Shown: positions 1 through 7,837 of the stretch, one piece after another
How positions within the stretch are numbered: position 1 is the stretch's first letter
Layout: every line of letters begins with the position of its first letter
NCBI GenBank assembly: GCA_017511005.1
Contig: JAFWLP010000071.1
Coordinates: 1 to 64,000 of the forward strand
Origin: Clostridiales bacterium
GTDB taxonomy: Bacteria > Bacillota > Clostridia > Saccharofermentanales > Saccharofermentanaceae
DNA length: 64,000 nucleotides
Direction: 5' to 3'
Made by a program: the position numbers and the translations under genes
The notes under the pieces: model-generated
Databases searched by the model: none
What the model saw: the letters and a program-made list of their open reading frames with translations, nothing else
What the model was told of the DNA's origin: nothing

Positions 1-35
1 GTTTTGGTGGCTTAAGAGTACTGGACGAGGCGCGC

Positions 36-314
36 TGCCAAGAACTCCTCGTTCCGCTACGCTCCACTCAGAGTTCTTGGCAAAAGAAAACAAAATTATA
101 CTAAGGATTGAATTTACACAAAACTTTGGACTTGACTCAAAAGTGTACCGATTTTCGCCAAAAATGGTACGATCAAGAGCAAATTTTAGGTTTTTTGCTC
201 CTTGGCGTACTTTTTTATTGGAAAATCCGTACGTTTTGTGCACACGCTCGTTTTCTCTAATGAGTATCGTTTTTCGCGAAAAACAAAACATCTCCGGAAG
301 GTTAATCCTTCGGG
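36..314. other. Hairpin-dense non-coding region
   Basis: I see no credible gene in the first 330 bases. The stretch holds a chain of inverted repeats: a perfect 12-bp stem (36-47 with 71-82, 23-nt loop); GTACC/GGTAC with ATTTT/AAAAT inside it (145-170); GAGCAAA/TTTGCTC (177-200); CGTAC/GTACG (206-233); a 16-bp perfect palindrome GTTTTTCGCGAAAAAC (269-284); and a short imperfect CCGGAAGG/CCTTCGGG pair (294-314). The DNA is A+T-rich between stems, unlike the coding DNA next to it. It could be part of a structured RNA, a mobile-element end or a decayed repeat. The window edge cuts off its left context. Confidence 0.5.
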
Positions 315-330
315 ACGGGCATTATCCAAA

Positions 331-363
331 TAAAAGAGGCCATCTCATTTCGAGACAGCCTTC
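331..363 (-). terminator. Intrinsic terminator of the SDR gene
   Basis: On the minus strand a stem (GGCTGTCTC pairing with GAGATGGCC through two G-U pairs, AAAT-type loop) is followed by CTCTTTTA. It lies about 45 bases past the stop of the leftward SDR gene. Confidence 0.7.
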
Positions 364-406
364 ATTCAAATACAGATCAAAAATCTTACCGGAAAAACCG
401 GCCGTA

Positions 407-1180
407 TTACATGCAGGTATAACCGCCGTCAACCGGAAGGTTAACACCTGTAACATATGTAGTTGCGGGAGAAGCGAGGAAGCAGACAGCCGTATCGAGT
501 TCTCCGTCATTTCCGTATCTCTCAAGAGGGATCATAGTCCTTGCGTTAGCCTGGAAGAACTCAGAATCCAGAGTCTCCTTCGTAAGAGGGCTGTAGAAAT
601 AACCGGGGCAGATGCTGTTAACGGTTATGCCGTACTTGCCCCATTCGGATGCAAGTGCTCTCGTGAGGTTGACCACACCGCCCTTAGCAGCGTGATAGGG
701 AGATGCCGGAGCAACCTTGTTTCCGACAAGACCGTACATGGAAGAAATGTTGATCACCCTTCCGAACTTTGCAGGGATCATTGCCTTCTTTGCAACTGCC
801 CTTGCCATTCTGAAAGAACCGAAAAGATCGATATCGATCTCATTCATGAACTGCTCGTCTGTTATATCTTCCGCAGGAGCTACGGCACCCGTTCCGGCGT
901 TGTTTACAAGGATGTCGATCCTGCCCATCTTTGCAATGATCTCATCGATCGCAGCATCAACAGCAGCTGTATCGGTAATGTCCAGTTTGACCGCAAGTGT
1001 CTTTACTCCGTAAGTCTTTTCAATATCTGCCGTTACCTCATCGAGCAGATTCTGGCGGCGTGCAATGGCTACGATATCGCAGCCCTGATTTGCAAGAGCC
1101 TTTGCCATCTGAACACCGAGTCCCGTTGAGCAGCCCGTGATGACCGCTACCCTTCCCGTTAAATCAAAAATGTTAGCCAT
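407..1180 (-). CDS. SDR-family NAD(P)-dependent oxidoreductase
   Basis: This 257-residue protein is a classical short-chain dehydrogenase/reductase. The cofactor loop TGCSTGLG is at residues 15-22, NNAG at 93-96, the catalytic serine in INISS (143-147), and Tyr162/Lys166 form the YxxxK pair. The end, VTGVNLPVDGGY, is typical of gluconate 5-dehydrogenase, KduD-like and 3-oxoacyl-ACP-reductase-like members. The substrate cannot be read from the sequence; a sugar-acid or polyol is the usual range. A good ribosome site (AGAGGTGG) precedes the ATG. A -10-like TATAAT lies at 1234-1239 (minus strand). It appears to be transcribed alone, ending in the terminator at 331-363. Confidence 0.88.
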   Translation of the reverse strand: MANIFDLTGRVAVITGCSTGLGVQMAKALANQGCDIVAIARRQNLLDEVTADIEKTYGVKTLAVKLDITDTAAVDAAIDEIIAKMGRIDILVNNAGTGAVAPAEDITDEQFMNEIDIDLFGSFRMARAVAKKAMIPAKFGRVINISSMYGLVGNKVAPASPYHAAKGGVVNLTRALASEWGKYGITVNSICPGYFYSPLTKETLDSEFFQANARTMIPLERYGNDGELDTAVCFLASPATTYVTGVNLPVDGGYTCM

Positions 1181-1346
1181 AACTATTCCACCTCTTTTGA
1201 TATTTTGGCCGGAGTCTTCTCACTCCATTTAAGATTATACAAACTGGCGGCGTTACATTAAATCAAAGCAGTTTGTCTTTTTGAGCATTTTCGGCCGTTA
1301 CTGTGCTGTTTCCATTAAGTTTTCATTCTGTTTGCAAATAATACCC

Positions 1347-1361
1347 TGATAATGATTTTCA
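1347..1361. promoter_or_regulatory. Fur/PerR-like operator
   Basis: TGATAATGATTTTCA is a 7-1-7 inverted repeat with one mismatch and matches the Fur-box pattern TGATAATnATTATCA. It ends about 15 bp before the -35 element of the superoxide reductase promoter, so iron- or peroxide-responsive control of that gene is likely. Which FUR-family regulator binds is not decidable here. Confidence 0.6.
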
Positions 1362-1375
1362 ATTCATCACCGTGC

Positions 1376-1403
1376 GTGTCAAAAGAACAATAGATGATAT
1401 AAT
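1376..1403 (+). promoter_or_regulatory. Promoter of the superoxide reductase gene
   Basis: GTGTCA (1376-1381), a 16-bp spacer and TATAAT (1398-1403) form a sigma-A-type promoter. AGGAGG at 1424-1429 sits 9 bases before the ATG. Confidence 0.65.
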
Positions 1404-1438
1404 GTCTTTATCCACAAATCATCAGGAGGACTATTAAC

Positions 1439-1798
1439 ATGAAGTTTTTCAAAGGCAAGTGCGGAACTGTTGTAACTAAGCTTTTCGAGACCGATTGCGA
1501 AGGAGGTCATCTTGAAGAACTTATCCCCAATACCACCGATGCCGCAGGCGAGAAGCATGTACCGGTAATCGAAGTCAACGGACAGGAAGTCAGGGTCAGC
1601 GTAGGCGAAGTCGCTCATCCCATGATGGATGCCCATTATATTACTTTTGTAGCTTTGGAGACTGACAAGGGTGCTGTCATAAGACAGCTTAAACCCGGCG
1701 AAGAACCCATTGCCGTATTTACTGTCGGGGCTGACGAGAAGGTCATCGCGGCATACGAATACTGCAATCTCCACGGTCTGTGGAAAGCTGAAGCTTAA
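1439..1798 (+). CDS. Desulfoferrodoxin-family superoxide reductase
   Basis: The 119-residue protein reduces superoxide to hydrogen peroxide at a mononuclear iron centre in anaerobes. The catalytic Fe(His)4(Cys) ligands are all present: His40 (in EKHVPVIE), His60 and His66 (VGEVAHPMMDAHYI), Cys109 and His112 (YCNLHG). Lys39 of the conserved Glu-Lys pair is also kept. The first 30 residues still resemble the rubredoxin-like Fe-Cys4 domain of desulfoferrodoxin (MKFFK..CG..V). Only Cys8 and Cys20 remain, so centre I cannot form. It is effectively a one-iron enzyme with a vestigial desulforedoxin domain. It is a monocistronic gene with a Fur-like box upstream. The reductant, probably rubredoxin, is not encoded nearby. 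Confidence 0.93.
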   Translation: MKFFKGKCGTVVTKLFETDCEGGHLEELIPNTTDAAGEKHVPVIEVNGQEVRVSVGEVAHPMMDAHYITFVALETDKGAVIRQLKPGEEPIAVFTVGADEKVIAAYEYCNLHGLWKAEA

Positions 1799-3012
1799 AC
1801 CACCTGAAAAATATAGAACTTAAGATAATCTGTCTCAGGCACGTTCCAAAGGATCGGGTGATCGGGAGCCTGGGTCCTTGCTTCGATCTGTCTTAAACTT
1901 ACGCTGGCATCCCTTGCCGCAGACGACAGCATGCGCCTGAACAGCTCATCCGTCATGAAATGCGAGCACGAACAGGTGGCCAGATAACCGCCTCTCGGCA
2001 GAAGTTTCATGGCTTTCAGATTTATCTCCTTGTATCCCCTGCCGGCAGAATCCACGGTGTCTCTTGACTTTGTGAACGCCGGCGGATCAAGGATTATATA
2101 GTCATATGTGTGATCTTTCTTTGCAGCAAGATCCGTAAGAAGTCCGAAAACATCTTCACAGACATAATCTATCTTATCCGCAAGTCCGTTCCTTGCGGCA
2201 TTTTCCTTTGCCATATCAATAGCCTGGGAAGATATATCCACACTGGTTACATGTCTTGCTCCGTTATGGGCGCAGTTAAGCCCAAATGAACCTGTATGCG
2301 TAAAGCAGTCAAGTACCGTCTTGTCTTTTGCGATCTTTGACGCGGCAAGCCTGTTATATTTCTGATCAAGGAAAAAACCCGTCTTCTGCCCGTTCTCGAC
2401 ATCTACGGAATACCTTATGCCGTTCTCGGATATCTCCGTAATGACGGGACGTTCCCTGCCGTCATACCAGCCTTTTGTCAGTTCCAGTCCTTCCTTGCTC
2501 CTTAACGCAAGATCATTTCTCTCGTATATGCCCTCCAGAGGTTCGCCAATCTCCTCGAAAACATTCATCAGGGCTTTGTATATATTATCTTTGACAAGTT
2601 CTATGCCCAGACACGCGATCTGGGTAACGGCGATACCGCCATACCTGTCGCATGTAAACCCGGGTATCTGATCGGCCTCACCGTGAATGATCCTGCAGCA
2701 CCTGAAGTCATCTCCCTGCATGACGGTCCTGCGGTACTGCACTGCATAAAGTATCCGTCTGTACCAGAATCTCTGATCGAAGACATCATTACTGTTACGT
2801 GAGATGATCCTCACGGCTATCTTGGAATTGGAATTATAAAAGCCTGCTCCCTGCCAGCTCGATCCTTCAAAGCAATCGACAATACAGCCGTCAGTGAGAC
2901 TGCCTTCAGATGATGTGATCTCGTCACCATATACCCACGGATGTCCGTTCTTCAAGGACCTTGCGGCCTTTGAAGATATGCTCACTCTCGGAAAAGATCT
3001 CTGGGACTTCAT
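1795..3012 (-). CDS. rlmI: Class I rRNA large-subunit methyltransferase RlmI-like
   Basis: This 405-residue protein fits the RlmI/YwbD family, which methylates a cytosine (m5C) of 23S rRNA using S-adenosylmethionine. It has an N-terminal PUA-like RNA-binding domain (about 1-90, with KNGHPWVYGDEI), the family motif KTGFFLDQ near residue 210, the SAM-binding motif I DCFTHTGSFG, an acidic motif II (TSVDIS), and the catalytic DPPAF motif near 308. The stop codon overlaps the convergent superoxide reductase stop by 4 bases. The next leftward gene upstream (3032-3517) is 19 bp away, so the two may be co-transcribed. Confidence 0.9.
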   Translation of the reverse strand: MKSQRSFPRVSISSKAARSLKNGHPWVYGDEITSSEGSLTDGCIVDCFEGSSWQGAGFYNSNSKIAVRIISRNSNDVFDQRFWYRRILYAVQYRRTVMQGDDFRCCRIIHGEADQIPGFTCDRYGGIAVTQIACLGIELVKDNIYKALMNVFEEIGEPLEGIYERNDLALRSKEGLELTKGWYDGRERPVITEISENGIRYSVDVENGQKTGFFLDQKYNRLAASKIAKDKTVLDCFTHTGSFGLNCAHNGARHVTSVDISSQAIDMAKENAARNGLADKIDYVCEDVFGLLTDLAAKKDHTYDYIILDPPAFTKSRDTVDSAGRGYKEINLKAMKLLPRGGYLATCSCSHFMTDELFRRMLSSAARDASVSLRQIEARTQAPDHPILWNVPETDYLKFYIFQVV

Positions 3013-3031
3013 TAAGTAACTTCACCCGCCT

Positions 3032-3517
3032 TCATGCCCACGGATCCTGTGATACAGGAGTCCTGATCTGACTGAGCAGCATCTGGTCTTCAACAAACCA
3101 CTGATCTGTCGAGACCTTATGACGGAGCAGGATATGACGCTTGGTATCAGCACCCGAAGACGTAATGAATATCTTCATCCTTCCGTCAATCTCCTGATCA
3201 AAGCCTCTTTCCGTCTCGACCGTGTATGGCATTGAGGGCGTATAGTCATTCTCAGGTGATGTCCCGTTGAAGAACGAACGCACCACATGCGCGCCATCCG
3301 CCATCCTGTCAGCCAGAAACTGCTTCTCGTACGTGGATAATCCGTATGGACCTTTGAGAAATTCGAGCATCTCATAAGTCTCTTCCTTATTGACGCTGTA
3401 GTGCATCATTACGGCAAGAAAGAGAGCGGCACCATATTCAGGCTCATTGAGCGAAGCAAGAGACATGGATCTAAGCTCGTCAAGATTCTCCGGCAGTTTA
3501 TCAAAAACTATGGTCAT
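3032..3517 (-). CDS. Uncharacterised protein resembling DUF6935
   Basis: The 161-residue protein is soluble and has no signal peptide. Its segments FLKGPYGLSTYEKQFLADR, NDYTPSMPYTVE, ITSSGADTKRHILLR and the C-terminal DPWA match what I remember of the DUF6935 family from clostridial genomes. No biochemical role is known to me. A GGAAGATCCC-type ribosome site precedes the ATG and a TATAAT -10 lies at 3555-3560, immediately after the terminator of the upstream gene. It is 19 bp from rlmI. Confidence 0.7.
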   Translation of the reverse strand: MTIVFDKLPENLDELRSMSLASLNEPEYGAALFLAVMMHYSVNKEETYEMLEFLKGPYGLSTYEKQFLADRMADGAHVVRSFFNGTSPENDYTPSMPYTVETERGFDQEIDGRMKIFITSSGADTKRHILLRHKVSTDQWFVEDQMLLSQIRTPVSQDPWA

Positions 3518-3559
3518 GGGATCTTCCTCCGTTACGGATCATTATTTCTTTCTGATTAT

Positions 3560-3601
3560 AACATTAAGACCGGGCATCGGCTTAAGATCAATTGCCCGGT
3601 C
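3560..3601 (-). terminator. Terminator downstream of the 3626-4207 gene
   Basis: GACCGGGC and GCCCGGTC form an 8-bp stem, followed on the minus strand by TTAATGTT. The U-run is imperfect, but the position just past a stop and before the next promoter's TATAAT supports termination. Confidence 0.55.
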
Positions 3602-3625
3602 CTAATGATACGGAGGTTATATTGG

Positions 3626-4207
3626 TCAGACAGCACTTCGATTCTCTGAAGGAATGTTACAGACGGTAACAACAGCGCCAAATGACTGTATTATCTTCTT
3701 CACCTTATTGTTTCCCATTCCGTACTTGCTGCAGATGGAATTAACTGACAGGTGATCGCAGCAGAATGATATGACGACACATGTATTCTCAATGCTGTCA
3801 TTCATCAGAGAGTTGGTCTTCTCCCAGAACGTGACACCGGAAACACTGCACTCAACAGTTCCCGGGAAAAAAGGCAACAGCCCGATCCCCAGCTCTTTGG
3901 CATAATATTCACTGATATATTCGCAGGCCTTACGGATATAACGTCTTATTGTCCTGTGCGTGTAATACATCTTCTGCGAGACCTTCATCTCGGAATCCCT
4001 TGATTCAAAGTAAGCTGAAGCAACCCTGTATTCATAGTCCTTCATATTGGAAGCGGCATAAGCCAGGGCATTATACATATTGTTCCTTACGACAGCATAT
4101 GTGGCGGCATGCTCGGGAAAGCCGTTGTCAGCCAGACTCCTTACCGCCTTATCGATCATGCTGCGCCTTCTGAAAAGGTCTTTTACGGTGCAATTAAAAT
4201 CAATCAT
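3626..4207 (-). CDS. Unrecognised protein with a possible C-terminal helix-turn-helix
   Basis: I do not recognise this 193-residue protein. I place the start at the ATG at 4207, because AGGAG lies 8 bases before it and the longer reading frame has no ribosome site. The middle (MYYTHRTIRRYIRKACEYI) and the end (SVNSICSKYGMGNNKVKKIIQSF) both look like helix-turn-helix or sigma-region-4-like helices, so a DNA-binding role is possible. There is no membrane segment. It is transcribed alone, with a terminator at 3560-3601, and faces away from the c-di-GMP gene at 4478. Confidence 0.55.
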   Translation of the reverse strand: MIDFNCTVKDLFRRRSMIDKAVRSLADNGFPEHAATYAVVRNNMYNALAYAASNMKDYEYRVASAYFESRDSEMKVSQKMYYTHRTIRRYIRKACEYISEYYAKELGIGLLPFFPGTVECSVSGVTFWEKTNSLMNDSIENTCVVISFCCDHLSVNSICSKYGMGNNKVKKIIQSFGAVVTVCNIPSENRSAV

Positions 4208-4421
4208 AAAAAATACTCCTAACAACTCATCACATCTGCTACAATAGAACAAATGTCCGTTTTTCTTATGTGGTAATGATACCACCACATCCGTCAGAAG
4301 TAAACATAACTTTTATGACATTTCTCTACATATTGGGTTTTTTCGATAAAATATATGCTATCACCTCAACTTTATAATTGCACTTAATTATATATATTTA
4401 TATTATATTATGCATCTTGAT

Positions 4422-4449
4422 TTGTTTAGTTCATATTATGTGATACAAT
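4422..4449 (+). promoter_or_regulatory. Extended -10 promoter of the EAL protein gene
   Basis: TTGTTT (4422-4427), 16 bp, then TGATACAAT (extended -10, hexamer 4444-4449). Transcription would start near 4456, inside the longer reading frame. This supports the ATG at 4478 as the true start. Confidence 0.55.
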
Positions 4450-4477
4450 GTTTTTATACCGATTATCAGAGGTACTT

Positions 4478-6781
4478 ATGAGCATTCAGTATCTGTTGGA
4501 ACTGGTCTTTATATCCCTGCTGACAGTGGCAATGGTGATTGCTACCGTTATCAAACGGAAAAAGTATCTCGAGAAGACCGCGTCAAGCGTATTCAATTAT
4601 TTCCTTTCGATCATTATCCCTTTAGCCGGCAATTCACTTGCGTTTTTTACTGATGTGGAATTCCTCGCAAACCTCGGCTACACGATCATGCTCCTGGGAG
4701 ACTGTTTCCTTATCTTTAATCTTATAGTGTTTGTCATGGACTACTGCGGTTTCAGGTTCAAACGCTCGGCAGTTCAGATAATCGTGGTCATCATGCTCGG
4801 AGCCATCTCGGTTTCAGTGCTTTTGAATCCGTTCTTCCACCATATGTTTACCACCAGACTGATCACTCTTGATGACGGCAGAATGTACTATGGCCTTGAA
4901 ACCGGCTGGGGCAAGCTGCTCGGTTTCTGCCTTCTCGAATCATTGTTCGTATTGATGATCGCGATACTGATAGACAAGTGCATTCAGATCTCTTCTGCAT
5001 ACCATGAGCGCTATATTATCGTTATGATCGCCATCTTCACCTGCATGGGATTCATGTTTACCTCATTCTCAGACAGACCGGTCAATAAATCCCTTATCGG
5101 ATACCTCATATGCGGTCTTTTGCTGTACATATTTACATTCATTTATAAGCCGATCTTTATCAGAAGAAGACTTGCCGACTCCGTTGCGGAGAATCATATT
5201 GACGGACTGATTTTCTACGATACTGACGTTAACGCGCTTTACGCCAACGACAGAGCTTACGAGATCCTGAAGATCGAATCCGGCAATCCCGATAAATGCA
5301 CGGATAAGCTTATTGAAGTAATGGGCGGAGGAGATCTTGGCGCTGACTTCGACATATCCACAAGATTCAAGGATGAGAACAAAGAATACGTTTACCTCCG
5401 TATCACTCACCGTCTGATGAAAGATTCACGCAATAAGAGTGTCGGATCGTTCTTCTCGATCCACGACGATACGGATCAGGTTAAGATAAACGCGGAGAGA
5501 AAATACCTTTCAACCCACGATGTCCTGACAGGGCTGTCCAACAGATTCAGCTTTGAGGAACAGGTCAGGGAAATAATCAGCGCAAACCCTAACGAGACTT
5601 ATTACATGCAGGTCTCCGACATCAATGATTTCAAGCTGATCAACGATATATTCGGAAGAGAGAAAGCCGATCAGATACTGTTGAAGATAGCCCGTGATCT
5701 TGAGGTTTTCGCGCATCCGGGATCTGCCATCTGCAGATGGAGAGGTGATATCTTCTGCGCGTTCCTGAAGAAATCTTCCGTTGACATTCAGGCTCTGGAA
5801 AAACAGATAAAGGAAACCTGGAGCCAGTCGGACATCATTAATTCCACCGTTATCATTCACGTAGGCATTTTCGAGACTTCGGACAGGGACAAAGATCTCT
5901 CAGTCAGTGCCATGGTCGACAGGGCTCAGCTTGCAATAGCCGGCATCAAGAACGATTTCAACCGCTGTGTTGCCGTATACGATGACACGCTCCGCAAGGA
6001 CAAGCTTTGGGAACAGCAGATCACCAGTGAGCTTGAGACCGCCCTGGCCAACGGTCAGATAATCCCCTATCTCCAGCCTCAGTACCGCGCTGACGGTCAT
6101 CTCGAAGGCGGAGAGGTTCTCGTAAGGTGGAAGCATCCGAAGGAAGGACTCATACCGCCGTTTAAGTTCATTCCGATCTTCGAGAAAAACGGAATGATAG
6201 CGACGATAGACCGTTACATCTGGGGCGAAGCCTGTAAGATACTCGCAGACTGGTCCAAGAGGAAAGACGGTCACGAGAAGCTTAACCTGTCGATCAACAT
6301 CTCACCCAAAGACTTCTATTTCATGGATATCTATGAAGTGATCACTTCCCTGACGAAGGAGCATGGTGTTAACCCCGGGCGTCTGCACCTTGAGATAACC
6401 GAATCCTCAGTCATGAACAATGCAAACGAGCATATTAAGACGATCAACAGTCTGCGTGAATACGGTTTCACGGTTGAGATGGACGACTTCGGAAGCGGTT
6501 ATTCATCACTCAACATGCTTAAGGACATGCCAGTCGATGTACTCAAGATCGATATGGTCTTCCTGGGAAAGACTGACGATTACAAGAAATCGAAGATCAT
6601 ACTGAGCAGCATCGTCAACATGGCCAATAACCTCGACATGCCCCAGATAACGGAAGGCGTTGAGACCCGGGAACAGTTCGATATGCTAAAAGAAATGGGA
6701 TGCAAGCTCTTCCAGGGATACTTCTTCTCAAAGCCTGTTCCTCTCGAGGAATTCGAGAAGCTTCCTCTGATCTGGGAATAA
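4478..6781 (+). CDS. Membrane PAS-GGDEF-EAL protein, likely c-di-GMP phosphodiesterase
   Basis: The start is set at 4478 by AGAGGT five bases upstream and by a promoter lying across the earlier ATG at 4448, giving about 767 residues. The N-terminal 220 residues form six to seven membrane helices of the histidine-kinase-7TM type. A PAS-like segment (about 225-330) follows, then GGDEF (about 340-490) and EAL (about 515-760). The GGDEF signature reads WRGDIF instead of GG(D/E)EF, so cyclase activity is unlikely. The EAL site keeps its acidic and metal ligands: the Glu of GGEVLVRW, NLSINIS, LEITES, MDDFGSGYSS, LKID, TEGVET and QGYFFSKP. It probably hydrolyses c-di-GMP, with the degenerate GGDEF acting as a GTP sensor. 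It is a single-gene unit. Confidence 0.9.
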   Translation: MSIQYLLELVFISLLTVAMVIATVIKRKKYLEKTASSVFNYFLSIIIPLAGNSLAFFTDVEFLANLGYTIMLLGDCFLIFNLIVFVMDYCGFRFKRSAVQIIVVIMLGAISVSVLLNPFFHHMFTTRLITLDDGRMYYGLETGWGKLLGFCLLESLFVLMIAILIDKCIQISSAYHERYIIVMIAIFTCMGFMFTSFSDRPVNKSLIGYLICGLLLYIFTFIYKPIFIRRRLADSVAENHIDGLIFYDTDVNALYANDRAYEILKIESGNPDKCTDKLIEVMGGGDLGADFDISTRFKDENKEYVYLRITHRLMKDSRNKSVGSFFSIHDDTDQVKINAERKYLSTHDVLTGLSNRFSFEEQVREIISANPNETYYMQVSDINDFKLINDIFGREKADQILLKIARDLEVFAHPGSAICRWRGDIFCAFLKKSSVDIQALEKQIKETWSQSDIINSTVIIHVGIFETSDRDKDLSVSAMVDRAQLAIAGIKNDFNRCVAVYDDTLRKDKLWEQQITSELETALANGQIIPYLQPQYRADGHLEGGEVLVRWKHPKEGLIPPFKFIPIFEKNGMIATIDRYIWGEACKILADWSKRKDGHEKLNLSINISPKDFYFMDIYEVITSLTKEHGVNPGRLHLEITESSVMNNANEHIKTINSLREYGFTVEMDDFGSGYSSLNMLKDMPVDVLKIDMVFLGKTDDYKKSKIILSSIVNMANNLDMPQITEGVETREQFDMLKEMGCKLFQGYFFSKPVPLEEFEKLPLIWE

Positions 6782-6814
6782 CGCAGCGATAATTGGCGCG
6801 TGTATATCAGTCAG

Positions 6815-7243
6815 TTAATCGGAAACATCGCCGTTATAATACAAAGTGTATATGGCATCCTGTTGTTCTTCTCCCATTATGGTAACGGTAACACTTTCTT
6901 CGCTCCAATCAACTTTCCAATTGGATTCACACATGGATTTTCCGTCATTGGATAATGAAAAATCGACACTGCTGATTTTTTTATTTTTGTTATCCTTTAA
7001 TACGATCCTGCCGTCTTGAGAGCCAAACGGCCAATCCGGACTGCTCGTAGCCTGCAGTTCAACAACATACTGCCCGTTGGTCTGAGTATCTTTCGTACGG
7101 GGTATATGATCGACTATTTCTATGAGAACCGGAATAGCTGCTATATGAAGTATTATTGCTGTAAAGGTGATCAAACACGCTATAAGACATCCTCTGTATT
7201 TTGGTTTTGATCCATTAACGGTTGTATCTGTCTGATTGTCCAT
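6815..7243 (-). CDS. Small membrane-anchored protein of unknown function
   Basis: A 142-residue protein with a polar N-terminus, one membrane helix (about 19-46, GCLIACLITFTAIILHIAAIPVLIEIV) and a roughly 95-residue beta-rich C-terminal domain that would lie outside the cell. I do not recognise the domain. The gene is more A+T-rich than its neighbours. AAAGG precedes the ATG. It follows the lipoprotein gene at 7292 by 48 bp on the same strand, so the two are probably co-transcribed and both act at the cell envelope. Confidence 0.65.
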   Translation of the reverse strand: MDNQTDTTVNGSKPKYRGCLIACLITFTAIILHIAAIPVLIEIVDHIPRTKDTQTNGQYVVELQATSSPDWPFGSQDGRIVLKDNKNKKISSVDFSLSNDGKSMCESNWKVDWSEESVTVTIMGEEQQDAIYTLYYNGDVSD

Positions 7244-7291
7244 TCTTAACCTTTTCTGATTTTAAATATCGTGTCGCATTTACTCCGGAAA

Positions 7292-7750
7292 CTACAGTCC
7301 CGCACTAAAGGAATAAACATTACTATTTCCGATTCTGTCTAATATGGATATTTGTGAGTTATCGTAGCCCAAGCCGGGAATCGTAAGGGTACCTTCCAAT
7401 TCTTCATCTGAAACCACATATCCTTTTACTGCCTGAAAAATAACATCTGTGACTACCAATACCTTATCATCTTCAATCAGATATACGTGATAATGCTGAA
7501 CATCATCGTATTTTTCAATTGCTTTATGTAAATAGCTGTCTTTATCAGCCAGTTCTTCTATTTCAGTCATACTGATATCATACGGAGTTTCGACATCATC
7601 GCTTGAGTAATTGTCATTTACAACTTCTGCTATTCCGGACATGACTTCAACCCGTTTGTCAGCCGGCATCATGTATCTGCAGGATGACAGCAATACGCTG
7701 ACACACAGCGCAAATATCACGATATAAACTTTCTTTTTTACTTCTCTCAT
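7292..7750 (-). CDS. Small lipoprotein of unknown function
   Basis: The 152-residue product begins with a Lys-rich n-region, a hydrophobic stretch and a lipobox, LLSSC, with the lipidated cysteine near residue 24. It is therefore exported and membrane-anchored. The mature part is acidic and I recognise no domain. GGGGAATGT precedes the ATG. That ATG directly follows the stop codon of a 28-codon frame (TAAATG), which itself directly follows the DUF4173 gene stop. This arrangement suggests translational coupling. Confidence 0.68.
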   Translation of the reverse strand: MREVKKKVYIVIFALCVSVLLSSCRYMMPADKRVEVMSGIAEVVNDNYSSDDVETPYDISMTEIEELADKDSYLHKAIEKYDDVQHYHVYLIEDDKVLVVTDVIFQAVKGYVVSDEELEGTLTIPGLGYDNSQISILDRIGNSNVYSFSAGL

Positions 7751-7837
7751 TTACATTCCCCACATATAATTGATTTCATTTTGATCCCGGCGGTCAACCG
7801 ATAGTAAGACAACACCTGAAACAATAATCCTTTTCAT
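7751..7837 (-). pseudogene. 28-codon remnant of a lipoprotein-type gene
   Basis: Directly after the DUF4173 stop (TAAATG) a short frame begins with an excellent ribosome site (AGGAG, 5 bases). It reads MKRIIVSGVVLLSV and then switches to a hydrophilic tail (DRRDQNEINYMWGM) before a stop that abuts the next ATG. The beginning is a typical lipoprotein signal peptide that lacks its lipobox and mature domain. I read it as the 5' end of a lost gene whose body was deleted or replaced by the lipoprotein gene at 7292-7750. A real coupled micropeptide cannot be excluded. Confidence 0.45.

Noticed and set aside
77..1129. Rightward 350-codon frame over the SDR gene
   Set aside because: It runs antisense through a clear SDR gene, has no ribosome site or domain, and its amino-acid makeup (Cys-, Arg-, His-rich) is that of a shadow frame.
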